Source of the DNA: CAZSSM01 sp964609385
Lineage (GTDB): Bacteria; Planctomycetota; Planctomycetia; Isosphaerales; Isosphaeraceae
DNA: 64,000 nt
Direction: 5' to 3'
Assembly: GCA_964609385.1 (NCBI GenBank)
Contig: CAZSSM010000026.1
Location: 14,372 to 78,371, forward strand
Shown: one piece after another, positions 45,469 through 52,986 of the stretch
How the letters are laid out: each line of letters opens with the position of its first letter
Position numbering within the stretch: position 1 is the stretch's first letter
Notes under the pieces: generated by a model
Told to the model about the DNA's origin: nothing
What the model saw: the letters and a program-made list of their open reading frames with translations, nothing else
The model's database searches: none
Program-made: the position numbers and the translations under genes

Positions 45469-46300
45469 CAGTTTGACCACGAGGTGTCGAGAAACGCAGG
45501 ATCGCTCATCAGAATTCTTCAAGCTGTTTCTGTCAGGGCCGAACCTCTTGGTTGCGGACCTCAAGGCACGGCTCGGGTCAGCCGATCTCTCGGGAGTTGG
45601 CCCGAGGCGGATTCAGGAATAAAGAACCCGATTCATGTGGTGTCGAGCCTTCATAGGCTGGTTATGTAGAGAGACTCAGCGGCGGCCTCCGCCATCTCGA
45701 TCTGGGGGTAATCCACCCGCTAGATTACGCCTCCTCTTCAGAAATATCTTGTATCTCTGACTGCTTGTTGGTTGCACTTTTCTTTACCTCTCCCAAAACA
45801 CGGCTCCTTCACGATCGAAGAGACCACGTTATGCGTGTTATGTATCACAATGCTGTGCTTTCCGCAATTAGGTGCTTCTGAGCGACAGGCGATCCCGTAG
45901 AGAAATGCTTGCCCATTTGAGAGGATCGGAGATTCCGACACCAAAAGGATCGGACCCAAACGGACCAGCGCCATGGCAATCTCAAACCAAAAGACCCATC
46001 CGGTTCTGGTCCTCAAACAGATCGGTCTCCGAAGGCTTCCTCGCGTAAGTACGGGTCGGAGGAATTTCACCCCGATCGATGGGGAACTCTCCCTGGAACA
46101 GCAGGCGACGCGACTTCTCCTTCGAACCCCGATAGAACCGACCGGACCAATAAGGGCATAATCGAAGAGACGAGGCGACCGATCGTCGACGCCGCGATCG
46201 GACCGCAACGGTGGATCGAACACCGATCGCCCAGGATCCGTGTCCGCGATCGACCGACGACCCCGCGTTCTCTCAACAGCAGCACGGAGCCCGATCGCCC
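45469..46300. other. gene-poor region, 832 nt
   Basis: No supported gene. A 161-codon minus-strand frame (45738-46223) lacks a recognisable product or ribosome binding site. The part 45725-45860 is AT-rich and may hold a terminator or promoter; I could not assign either. Confidence 0.4.
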
Positions 46301-47167
46301 ATGCGCCTGGCCTTCAGCACCAACGCCTATCTCCGACACCGCTTCGATGAAGCTGCCCGGCGAATCGCCACGATTGGCTATCAGGGTCTCGAACTGATGG
46401 CCGACGTGCCTCACGCCTGGCCGGCCCATCTCCCCGAGTCCCAGAAGCAGGCCATCCTCGAGGCCTTGAAGCAGAATGGGCTGCAACTCTCCAACGTCAA
46501 CGCGTTCATGATGAACGCGATTTCGGACCATCGCCAACCTTACTGGCACCCCTCGTTCTTAGAGGCCGATCGGCATTACCGCCAGGTTCGGATCGATCAT
46601 ACCCAACGCGCCCTTAGTTTAGCCGCCGAACTGGGGGCGCCGCACATCAGCGCTGAGCCGGGTGGGCCGTTGCTCGACGGCATGACTTACGAACAGGGGA
46701 TGACTCAGTTCGCCGAGATCCTCAAGCCACTCTGCGAGCACGCGCACAAGGTTGGTGTTATCCTGCTGATCGAGCCCGAGCCCGGCCTGCTCTTGGAAAC
46801 CACCGACCAATACCTCGAACTGGCCGACCGCGTCGACTCGCCGGCGATGGGCCTCAACTTCGATATCGGGCACGCCTACTGCATGGGCGAGGACATCCCG
46901 GCCCAGATCGCCAAACTCGCCCAACACACGAGGCACTATCACGTCGAAGACATCGCGGCAACTCGGGTCCATCACCACCTGGTGCCCGGCACTGGCGCGA
47001 TCGGCTTCGCCCCGATTTTCGAGGCCATCGCACGGACCGACTATCGTGAATGGATCACGGTCGAGCTTTATCCATTCGTCGAGGATCCCGACGAGGCGGC
47101 GCGACAGGCTTTCGCGCTCCTCCAACCTCTCCTCAGCAAAGACGCGACGAACCCCGCCGCGTCGTGA
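46301..47167 (+). CDS. TIM-barrel sugar isomerase/epimerase-like protein
   Basis: A 288-residue protein of the xylose-isomerase-like/AP-endonuclease-2 superfamily. It starts LAFSTNAYLRHRFDEAARRI and has the metal-site candidates EPG (strand with AELGAPHISAEPGG), LLIEPEPG, LNFDIGHAYCMG, YHVEDIA and ITVELYPF. These Glu, Asp and His positions fit the divalent-metal barrel. The reaction cannot be named. The frame is open to 46211, but ATG 46301 begins at the conserved first strand and GGAG lies 11 nt upstream. It is followed by an EboC-like prenyltransferase 102 nt later, and the two are probably one operon; ebo-type operons also contain a TIM-barrel protein. Confidence 0.85.
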   Translation: MRLAFSTNAYLRHRFDEAARRIATIGYQGLELMADVPHAWPAHLPESQKQAILEALKQNGLQLSNVNAFMMNAISDHRQPYWHPSFLEADRHYRQVRIDHTQRALSLAAELGAPHISAEPGGPLLDGMTYEQGMTQFAEILKPLCEHAHKVGVILLIEPEPGLLLETTDQYLELADRVDSPAMGLNFDIGHAYCMGEDIPAQIAKLAQHTRHYHVEDIAATRVHHHLVPGTGAIGFAPIFEAIARTDYREWITVELYPFVEDPDEAARQAFALLQPLLSKDATNPAAS

Positions 47168-47269
47168 GCCGGTCGGCAGACCGACGCCTGCGGCCGCGTT
47201 CACAACGGTCCTCCTCGACGTCAACCGACGTCCGCATCCCGCACCTCGCTCCCCCCGGATCTGATCCCC

Positions 47270-48367
47270 ATGAATTCCCCCGATCCCGAGCCCACATCCG
47301 CATCCGAGTCGGAGTCCAGGTCCGAAGTGCGCCCCGAGACCGACGGGGGTGTCGAGGTCCCGTCGGGGCCGGGGGCCGATGCATGGATGACCGCCTCGAC
47401 CACGCCTCAATCCGAACCCGGATCCGACTCACGGGCAGCGATCGTGGCGCACTTGCAGTTGGTTCGACTCCCCAACGTCTTGACGGCCGCGGGCGACAGC
47501 TTGGCCGGTTGGCTGATCGTGCAGGGAACCTTCGACGGCGCTCTGTCTTGGGTGCCGTTGGTCGTCGCCTCAATGCTGATCTATGCCGCCGGCGTGACCC
47601 TCAACGACCTGTTCGACTTGGAGACCGATCGTGGTGAGCGTCCCGAGCGGCCTTTGCCTTCCGGTCGGGTCCCGAGCCGCAACGCCGTGGCGATCGTCGC
47701 CGTCGGCTTGTGCCTGGGCCTGGCATTGGCTGGCCTGGTCGGCACCGAGAGCCTGATCGTCGCCGGATCGCTGGTCGGTTGCGTGCTGGCCTACGATCTG
47801 GGCGGCAAGCGAACGCCGCTCCGGCCGGTGCTCATGGGCGGCTGTCGCGCGGCCAATTTGTTGCTGGGCATGAGCTTGGCCCCAGCCTTGGGTGGCCCGG
47901 AGGCCTGGATCCTGGCCTTCTGCTATGGCCTGTTCGTTGCCGGAATCACCTTGATCAGCACCTCGGAGACCGGTTCGCAACGGAGTTGGGGGCTGACCCT
48001 GGGAATCGTCCTGGAGAACCTGGCCGTGCTCGGCTTGGCCGTGATCGCTTCTCAGGGATTGGCCGATCGGTTGCCACAGACTCCATCCTTGCCACCACCC
48101 CAGTTCGTCAGCCCCTCGTTCGCTGAGCGTCTCCTGGGCCTCGTCGGCTTGGCCGTGTTGATCTGGGCCAACAACAACGTCACATTGACTGCTTGGCGAA
48201 CACCGAGCCCGTCGACGATCCAGCGGGCCGTGATCTTTGGAATTCTCAGCCTGGTCGGGCTCCATATGGCGACGATCACGCTCGTCCGCGGTCCGCTGCC
48301 CGCGCTTAGCCTGCTGGTCTTAGCCCTCCCGGCGTCATTACTGAGTCGTCGACTTAAGCCGACCTGA
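47270..48367 (+). CDS. UbiA-superfamily prenyltransferase, EboC-like
   Basis: A 365-residue integral membrane protein. After about 60 disordered residues comes QLVRLPNVLTAAGDSLAGWL, then the first Asp motif NDLFDLETDRGERPERPLPS, which resembles the EboC group more than UbiA proper. The second conserved segment is YDLGGKRTPLRPVLMGGCRA, followed by NLLLGMSLAP. About eight hydrophobic helices can be traced. UbiA enzymes attach a polyprenyl chain to an acceptor; EboC acts in the ebo clusters linked to metabolite traffic such as scytonemin precursor export in cyanobacteria. The other ebo genes are not in this window, so the pathway is open. Confidence 0.82.
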   Translation: MNSPDPEPTSASESESRSEVRPETDGGVEVPSGPGADAWMTASTTPQSEPGSDSRAAIVAHLQLVRLPNVLTAAGDSLAGWLIVQGTFDGALSWVPLVVASMLIYAAGVTLNDLFDLETDRGERPERPLPSGRVPSRNAVAIVAVGLCLGLALAGLVGTESLIVAGSLVGCVLAYDLGGKRTPLRPVLMGGCRAANLLLGMSLAPALGGPEAWILAFCYGLFVAGITLISTSETGSQRSWGLTLGIVLENLAVLGLAVIASQGLADRLPQTPSLPPPQFVSPSFAERLLGLVGLAVLIWANNNVTLTAWRTPSPSTIQRAVIFGILSLVGLHMATITLVRGPLPALSLLVLALPASLLSRRLKPT

Positions 48368-48465
48368 GCCAGAGCCGGTCGGGACCGGGATTCCTCAACA
48401 CGTGTACGTCAAGGTCATGGTCGATTATTGAAGCGACCCGACGACCGCTCGTCATCATGAGAGGA

Positions 48466-48843
48466 TCAGGGCATCTCGACGCGAATCAAATCATGGATCG
48501 TCGCGACCAGTTGAGCGATTGTGACCGGCTTGGTGAGATAGCTAATGCGCGAGAGCATCACCAGACGGTGGGTGTAGGTGGATGGGGGGTGGCCCGAGAT
48601 CAAGATCGCAGGCAGATCATTGAGGCGGGTTCGCAACTGGGCCACCAGACTCAATCCATCGATATCGTCCTCGAGGAAATAGTCGATGATGGCGATGTCT
48701 GGGACGACTTTATCGTGATCAAGCAAGCTCAGGGCAGCCTCGGCGTCCCCGAAGGCACAGACCGAGTAGCCTTGAGCCTGCAACAAGCGTGTGATCGACT
48801 GGCGAAGACCCCGATCGTCGTCGACCAAGAGCACGGTGGACAT
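48466..48843 (-). CDS. stand-alone response regulator receiver
   Basis: A 125-residue CheY-like domain: VLLVDDDRGLRQSI, acceptor Asp in AIIDYFLEDDIDGL, ILISGHPPS with its Ser, and Lys in YLTKPVTIAQL. All key residues are present, so phosphorylation is expected. The loop after the acceptor Asp is longer and more acidic than usual (YFLEDD). No output domain is fused and no kinase is adjacent; it stands between the converging prenyltransferase gene and recA. It may be a phosphorelay intermediate. Confidence 0.9.
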   Translation of the reverse strand: MSTVLLVDDDRGLRQSITRLLQAQGYSVCAFGDAEAALSLLDHDKVVPDIAIIDYFLEDDIDGLSLVAQLRTRLNDLPAILISGHPPSTYTHRLVMLSRISYLTKPVTIAQLVATIHDLIRVEMP

Positions 48844-49141
48844 GATCCGGGATTCCTGCGTGACTGGGGGGCATCGGACCGCCCGAGCACCGACAATAGA
48901 ATCGGCTCATCCGGGAGATTCCAATCTAGTCCCAATTCCAGCTCGAATCCAGTGATCATGCCTGCTCGAACAGTTTGGACGGTTTTGGGGGAGGCTGACC
49001 GCTTCCGATCAGCCCGACGACGTTGATCGGGAGCTTCGATGATAATCGTTTCGAAGCGATCGTGAGTGATTGGGTTCGGACATCCGAGCCTGATCAGCAG
49101 CTCATCGACCCACTCTTGGGATCGCAGATCGGTTCGATCGG
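48844..49141. other. intergenic region downstream of recA, 298 nt
   Basis: Contains the upstream region of the receiver gene and the 3' side of recA, both minus-strand. Short frames only; no RNA or operator recognised. Confidence 0.35.
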
Positions 49142-50218
49142 TCAGCTCTGACCGTTCTCAGAGGGTTCGGCCGTCGCGGTTTCGGAATCACTCGACGTGT
49201 CGAGCATCCCTCGGCGCTCCAAAATCTGTTGGGTCAATTCCTCGATCAGTTCGGGATGTTCTTTCAGGTAGATCTTCGCGTTCTCGCGACCCTGCCCCAA
49301 CCGGGTCTCGCTGTAGTTGAACCACGAGCCCGATTTCTCGACCAGCTTCTCAGCCAAGGCCAGGTCGATCACGTCGCCTTCGCGCGAGATCCCATGGGTG
49401 TACATCATGTCGAACTCGCAGACTCGGAACGGCGGTGCGATCTTGTTCTTGACCACTTTCGCCTTGACCCGCGAGCCGACCACATCCTCGCCGTCTTTGA
49501 CCGAGCCGATCCGGCGGATGTCGATTCGGCAGCTCGAGGCGAACTTCAGGGCTCGACCACCCGGGGTTGTCTCGGGGCTGCCGAAGGTCACACCGATCTT
49601 GTCCCGGATCTGGTTGATGAAGATCAGGACGCATTGGGAGCGGGAGACCAACCCGGTCAGCTTGCGTAGAGCCTGACTCATCAGCCGGGCCATCACACCG
49701 ACGTGCGAATCGCCGATCTCCCCCTCGATCTCCGCCTTAGGGACCATGCCAGCCACTGAGTCGATGACCACCACGTCGATGGCGTTGGAGTTGACCAGGT
49801 GTTCGGCGATCCCCAGGGCCTCCTCGGCGCTTGAGGGTTGACTGACCAGCAACGACTCGATGTCCACACCCACCCGCTTGCACCAGGTCGGGTCCAGGGC
49901 GTGCTCAGCGTCGATGAATGCAGCCAGGCCGCCCTCCCGCTGAGCATTGGCGATCACATGCAGCGCCAAGGTTGTCTTGCCGCTGGACTCCGGACCGAAC
50001 AGCTCGATGATCCGCCCACGAGGCAGACCGCGACCGCCTAGAGCTAGGTCCAGCGACAGGGTTCCGGTGGAGATCCCCTCCACGCGGAGAGCCTCGCCAC
50101 CGCTGAGACGCATGATCGCGCCGCTGCCGTATTCCTTCTCGATCTGCTTGATCACCCGGCTCTGTTCGTCGTTGCCCGACGACTTGTCCGTCTCCGCGTT
50201 GGCCGCCTTCTTCGCCAC
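49142..50218 (-). CDS. recA: recombinase RecA
   Basis: The ATP-dependent strand-exchange protein and SOS co-protease. The 358-residue product has the Walker A GPESSGKTT, then ALHVIANAQREGG, FIDAEHALDPTW, VVVIDSVAGMVPKAEIEGE (Walker B region), FINQIRDKIGVTFG and GGRALKF (loop 2), and the C-terminal domain. The start is GTG 50218, set by a strong AAGGAG 7 nt upstream (50226-50231). An imperfect palindrome at 50254-50268 upstream may be a LexA-type operator. Confidence 0.98.
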   Translation of the reverse strand: MAKKAANAETDKSSGNDEQSRVIKQIEKEYGSGAIMRLSGGEALRVEGISTGTLSLDLALGGRGLPRGRIIELFGPESSGKTTLALHVIANAQREGGLAAFIDAEHALDPTWCKRVGVDIESLLVSQPSSAEEALGIAEHLVNSNAIDVVVIDSVAGMVPKAEIEGEIGDSHVGVMARLMSQALRKLTGLVSRSQCVLIFINQIRDKIGVTFGSPETTPGGRALKFASSCRIDIRRIGSVKDGEDVVGSRVKAKVVKNKIAPPFRVCEFDMMYTHGISREGDVIDLALAEKLVEKSGSWFNYSETRLGQGRENAKIYLKEHPELIEELTQQILERRGMLDTSSDSETATAEPSENGQS

Positions 50219-50253
50219 CGACCCGCTCCTTCCTCGGTAATCATCCCCGCGAT

Positions 50254-50268
50254 GTTTACTGTACGAAC
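50254..50268 (-). promoter_or_regulatory. candidate SOS/LexA-like operator upstream of recA
   Basis: GTTTACTGTACGAAC is an imperfect palindrome (GTT...AAC ends) 36 nt before the recA GTG, inside the only 82-nt gap before thpR. An AT-rich, possible -10 sequence (GATAATAG on the minus strand) lies just upstream. The LexA site of this lineage is not known to me, so this is tentative. Confidence 0.3.
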
Positions 50269-50300
50269 GATCACTATTATCCGGTGCTTCTCACGCGGTG

Positions 50301-50927
50301 TCAAGGTGAGTCCGTGTCCGATCGGGCGAGCCGCGTCTCGTATTGAATCTGGTAGCGTGGCCCCTGAGGGGTCAACTCGGAACTCATGACCTGGACAGCA
50401 TCAAGGACCAGTGGGCCCGCGGTCCAGCCTCCCGTCGATGCGTCGGCCGGCGCATCCCATTGCGGGACCGGACCTCCGCGCCCTCGACGACGACCGCGCG
50501 GGGTTTTGATCCGCGCTATGGTGATGTGGGAATGGAACCGATCGTCTCCAGTGGGTATGTCCATTGCTTCCAATCCCGCCACCAGTCGGCGATTCAACGA
50601 GGTGAGCGTCGAGACCGATGCGCCCTCCAAACCGGCCCAGAGCCCCCGAGGCCGTTTCAGGCTCGGGAAACCGCCCAGGCCTTGCACTGAAACCGAGACG
50701 CTTAGGATCCCATCGCAGGCCGTCTCAACGACTCTCGACAGCCGATTCAACGCCGACCATTCGACGTCACCGAGGAACACCAAAGTGATGTGGAAATGTT
50801 CCGGATCGACCCAGGTGACTCCCCGATCAGGAAATCTCCCTCGAAGTCGTGTCTGCCAAGACGCTAATTCCGAGCGTACCGTCGAGGTGACGGGGATGGC
50901 CAGGAACGTCCGCAATGTCTCGCCCAT
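50301..50927 (-). CDS. thpR: RNA 2',3'-cyclic phosphodiesterase (2H family)
   Basis: A 208-residue member of the LigT/2'-5' RNA ligase-like 2H family. It has two catalytic HxT motifs, HITLVFLGDV (about residue 46) and HITIARIKTP (about residue 134), and the typical start RTFLAIPVTSTVRSELASW. It probably opens 2',3'-cyclic phosphates on RNA ends. The C-terminal VLDAVQVMSSELTPQGPRY is the usual closing strand pair. It lies upstream of recA on the same strand; recA probably has its own promoter in the 82-nt gap. Confidence 0.93.
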   Translation of the reverse strand: MGETLRTFLAIPVTSTVRSELASWQTRLRGRFPDRGVTWVDPEHFHITLVFLGDVEWSALNRLSRVVETACDGILSVSVSVQGLGGFPSLKRPRGLWAGLEGASVSTLTSLNRRLVAGLEAMDIPTGDDRFHSHITIARIKTPRGRRRGRGGPVPQWDAPADASTGGWTAGPLVLDAVQVMSSELTPQGPRYQIQYETRLARSDTDSP

Positions 50928-51095
50928 CGTCGAGGCCCTCCGAATCTGATCGCAGTATGGCTCCGGTCTTCTTGCGAGACAATTGCCCAGGATGATCCCG
51001 GAGGGCTCCGAGGGCGCCGTGACCTCGGTTACTATCGGGGGTGATTCTCAAGTCACAGCACACGAGTGGGATGATCGAGAGAGGACTTCGCTCGG

Positions 51096-52334
51096 ATGAC
51101 GGATGCGATCCACGTTCGATGCCTCGACGACGGGCAGGCCTGCGAGGTGATCCGCGATTCGGGTCCGGATCGGTCCTCGGTTCACGTCTTCGATGCGCTC
51201 TGGCTCAGGGACAACGCGCCGAGGCATCGCGACCCGGATAACGGCCAGCGGCTCATCGATGTGCTCGACCTACCCGACGACCCTCGGATCGCGGCCGTCC
51301 GGATCGAGCCGTTCGAGGAGAATTTGGATGGGGTGAACGTCGACCGATCGAGGCGCGGGACGTTGGTGGTTCGTTGGAGCGACCTCGAGGAACCGGACCG
51401 CTATCGGCTCGAGGATCTGTTCGAGCAACGGCCTGATGATCGGGAGCCCGATCGTTGGGAGGCCTATCCAGGAGGACCACAGGTGCTCCTTTGGCGGGCC
51501 GCCGACGCGGGATGCTGGCCCGTATTGGACGAGCGCCGGTTTCTCGACGATCCCAAGGGACGTGGCGCGTGGCTGACCGGCTGGGCCGAGTGTGGGGTGG
51601 CTTTGCTAACCGATGTCCGGCCCGAGCCGGGTCGCGTTCTGGAACTCGCCGAGCGGTTGGGCTATGTCCGCCAGACCAACTACGGTCGGCTCTTCGACGT
51701 CCGCGCTGTGGACCGCCCCAACAACTTGGCTTATAGCGACCGCGGGCTGGCCCCGCACACCGACAATCCTTATCGCGACCCGGTGCCCGGCGTCCAGTTG
51801 CTCCATTGCCTCCGACCCGCCTCCGAAGGGGGGCGAACCCGGTTGGTCGACGGATTCGCCGCGGCCGAACACTTACGAACCATCGATCCCGAAGGCTTCC
51901 AGATCCTCGCCACCACGCCGGTCCGCTTCCGATTCCGAGACGCCCATGCCGAACTGATTGCCGAGGCCCCCCTGATTGAACTCGATGTCCGAGACCGCGT
52001 CCGAACGATTCGATACAATAACCGCTCGATGGAGCCGGTCCGCCGGCCAACCTCCGAGATCCGTCCGTTCTATCGCGCCTGGGCGACGTGGGCTTCACTC
52101 CTCCAGAGCCCGGAGTTCGTCGCTGAGCATCGCTTGGAGGCCGGCGAGTTGCTGGTTCTCGACAACCGACGGGTCCTCCATGGCCGGACTGCCGTGATCG
52201 ACCCGGAACGTCGTCGCCACCTCCAGGGGGCGTACATCGATCGAGACGGCCTGATGAGCACATTACAGCTCCTTCGCCGCGATCTCGAACACCCAACATC
52301 TCAAGACAAGGAGTTGAAGATTGACCGTTTATGA
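51096..52334 (+). CDS. 2-oxoglutarate/Fe(II) dioxygenase, TmpA/PhnY*-like (gamma-butyrobetaine hydroxylase family)
   Basis: The 412-residue protein has an N-terminal GBBH-like domain (ALWLRDNAPRHRDPDNGQRL) and a TauD-type jelly roll. The iron ligands are His221 and Asp223 (APHTDNPYRDP) and His362 (VLHGRTA), with an Arg after it in ERRRHLQGAY for 2-oxoglutarate. The cysteines that bind zinc in animal gamma-butyrobetaine hydroxylase are absent here. The next gene overlaps it and encodes an HD oxygenase, the pairing of TmpA-TmpB and PhnY*-PhnZ, which hydroxylate and then cleave an aminoethyl- or trimethylaminoethyl-phosphonate to release phosphate. Substrate is inferred from this pairing. ATG 51096 has AGGA about 11 nt upstream. 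Confidence 0.87.
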   Translation: MTDAIHVRCLDDGQACEVIRDSGPDRSSVHVFDALWLRDNAPRHRDPDNGQRLIDVLDLPDDPRIAAVRIEPFEENLDGVNVDRSRRGTLVVRWSDLEEPDRYRLEDLFEQRPDDREPDRWEAYPGGPQVLLWRAADAGCWPVLDERRFLDDPKGRGAWLTGWAECGVALLTDVRPEPGRVLELAERLGYVRQTNYGRLFDVRAVDRPNNLAYSDRGLAPHTDNPYRDPVPGVQLLHCLRPASEGGRTRLVDGFAAAEHLRTIDPEGFQILATTPVRFRFRDAHAELIAEAPLIELDVRDRVRTIRYNNRSMEPVRRPTSEIRPFYRAWATWASLLQSPEFVAEHRLEAGELLVLDNRRVLHGRTAVIDPERRRHLQGAYIDRDGLMSTLQLLRRDLEHPTSQDKELKIDRL

Positions 52335-52872
52335 ACAGTTGCAGTTGATGTTCAACAAGAACGGCGATGAGCTTTATTTCGGCGAGAAGGTTTCGCAGGA
52401 GGCGCATGCCTTGCAGTCGGCCTACCAGGCCGAGCAGGAAGGCGCACCCGACGCGCTCGTGGTTGCTGCTCTGGTACATGACGTCGGGCATATGCTGCAC
52501 GGTTTGGGCGAAGATATCGCCGAGCAAGGTCTCGACGGTCATCACGAGGACGTCGGCGAAGCTTGGCTGGCCCGCCATTTCGGCCCCGAGGTCACCCGGC
52601 CGGTCCAACTCCACGTCGCCGCCAAGCGCTACCTCTGCACCGTCGAGCCGGACTACCGGGCTACCCTCTCACCAGCCTCGGTCCGTAGTTACGAACTTCA
52701 AGGCGGGGCGATGACGCCCGAGGAGGTCGCTGCTTTCGAAGCGGACCCACACTACCGAGAGGCGGTCCGGCTCCGACGTTGGGACGACCGGGCCAAGATC
52801 CTCGGCCTCGACGTGCCGAACCTGGAGCACTACCGAGACCGAATCGAAGGGTTGACTCTCGAAGCCGTCTGA
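52321..52872 (+). CDS. HD-domain mixed-valence di-iron oxygenase, PhnZ/TmpB-like
   Basis: A 183-residue HD protein. The PhnZ-type pocket can be traced: Tyr19 and Glu22 in YFGEKVSQ, His29 in EAHALQSAY, His53-Asp54 in LVHDVGHMLHG, His74/75 in DGHHEDVG, His98 in QLHVAAKRYLC, and Asp155/156 in RWDDRAK. PhnZ uses Fe(II)/Fe(III) and O2 to cleave the C-P bond of an alpha-hydroxy phosphonate. The start is TTG 52321, set by AAGGAG 7 nt upstream; it overlaps the dioxygenase gene by 14 nt, so translation is coupled. Confidence 0.9.
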   Translation: MTVYEQLQLMFNKNGDELYFGEKVSQEAHALQSAYQAEQEGAPDALVVAALVHDVGHMLHGLGEDIAEQGLDGHHEDVGEAWLARHFGPEVTRPVQLHVAAKRYLCTVEPDYRATLSPASVRSYELQGGAMTPEEVAAFEADPHYREAVRLRRWDDRAKILGLDVPNLEHYRDRIEGLTLEAV

Positions 52873-52986
52873 TCGCTTCGGACCCGCGTCAATCCCTCGG
52901 GAGGCCGAATGTGTTAGGTCTCCCGACCTATTCTATATTCGCAGAAGCCGGATCGAAACTCTATTTTTCAGAAACGCATTGGTTGG

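Noticed and set aside
45738..46223. 161-codon minus-strand ORF in the gene-poor region
   Set aside because: No ribosome binding site, no recognisable fold, and part of it overlaps the upstream region of the TIM-barrel gene.
49139..49152. GGTCAGCTCTGACC inverted repeat at the recA stop, considered as terminator
   Set aside because: The loop would be only 2 nt and no U-tract follows on the minus strand.
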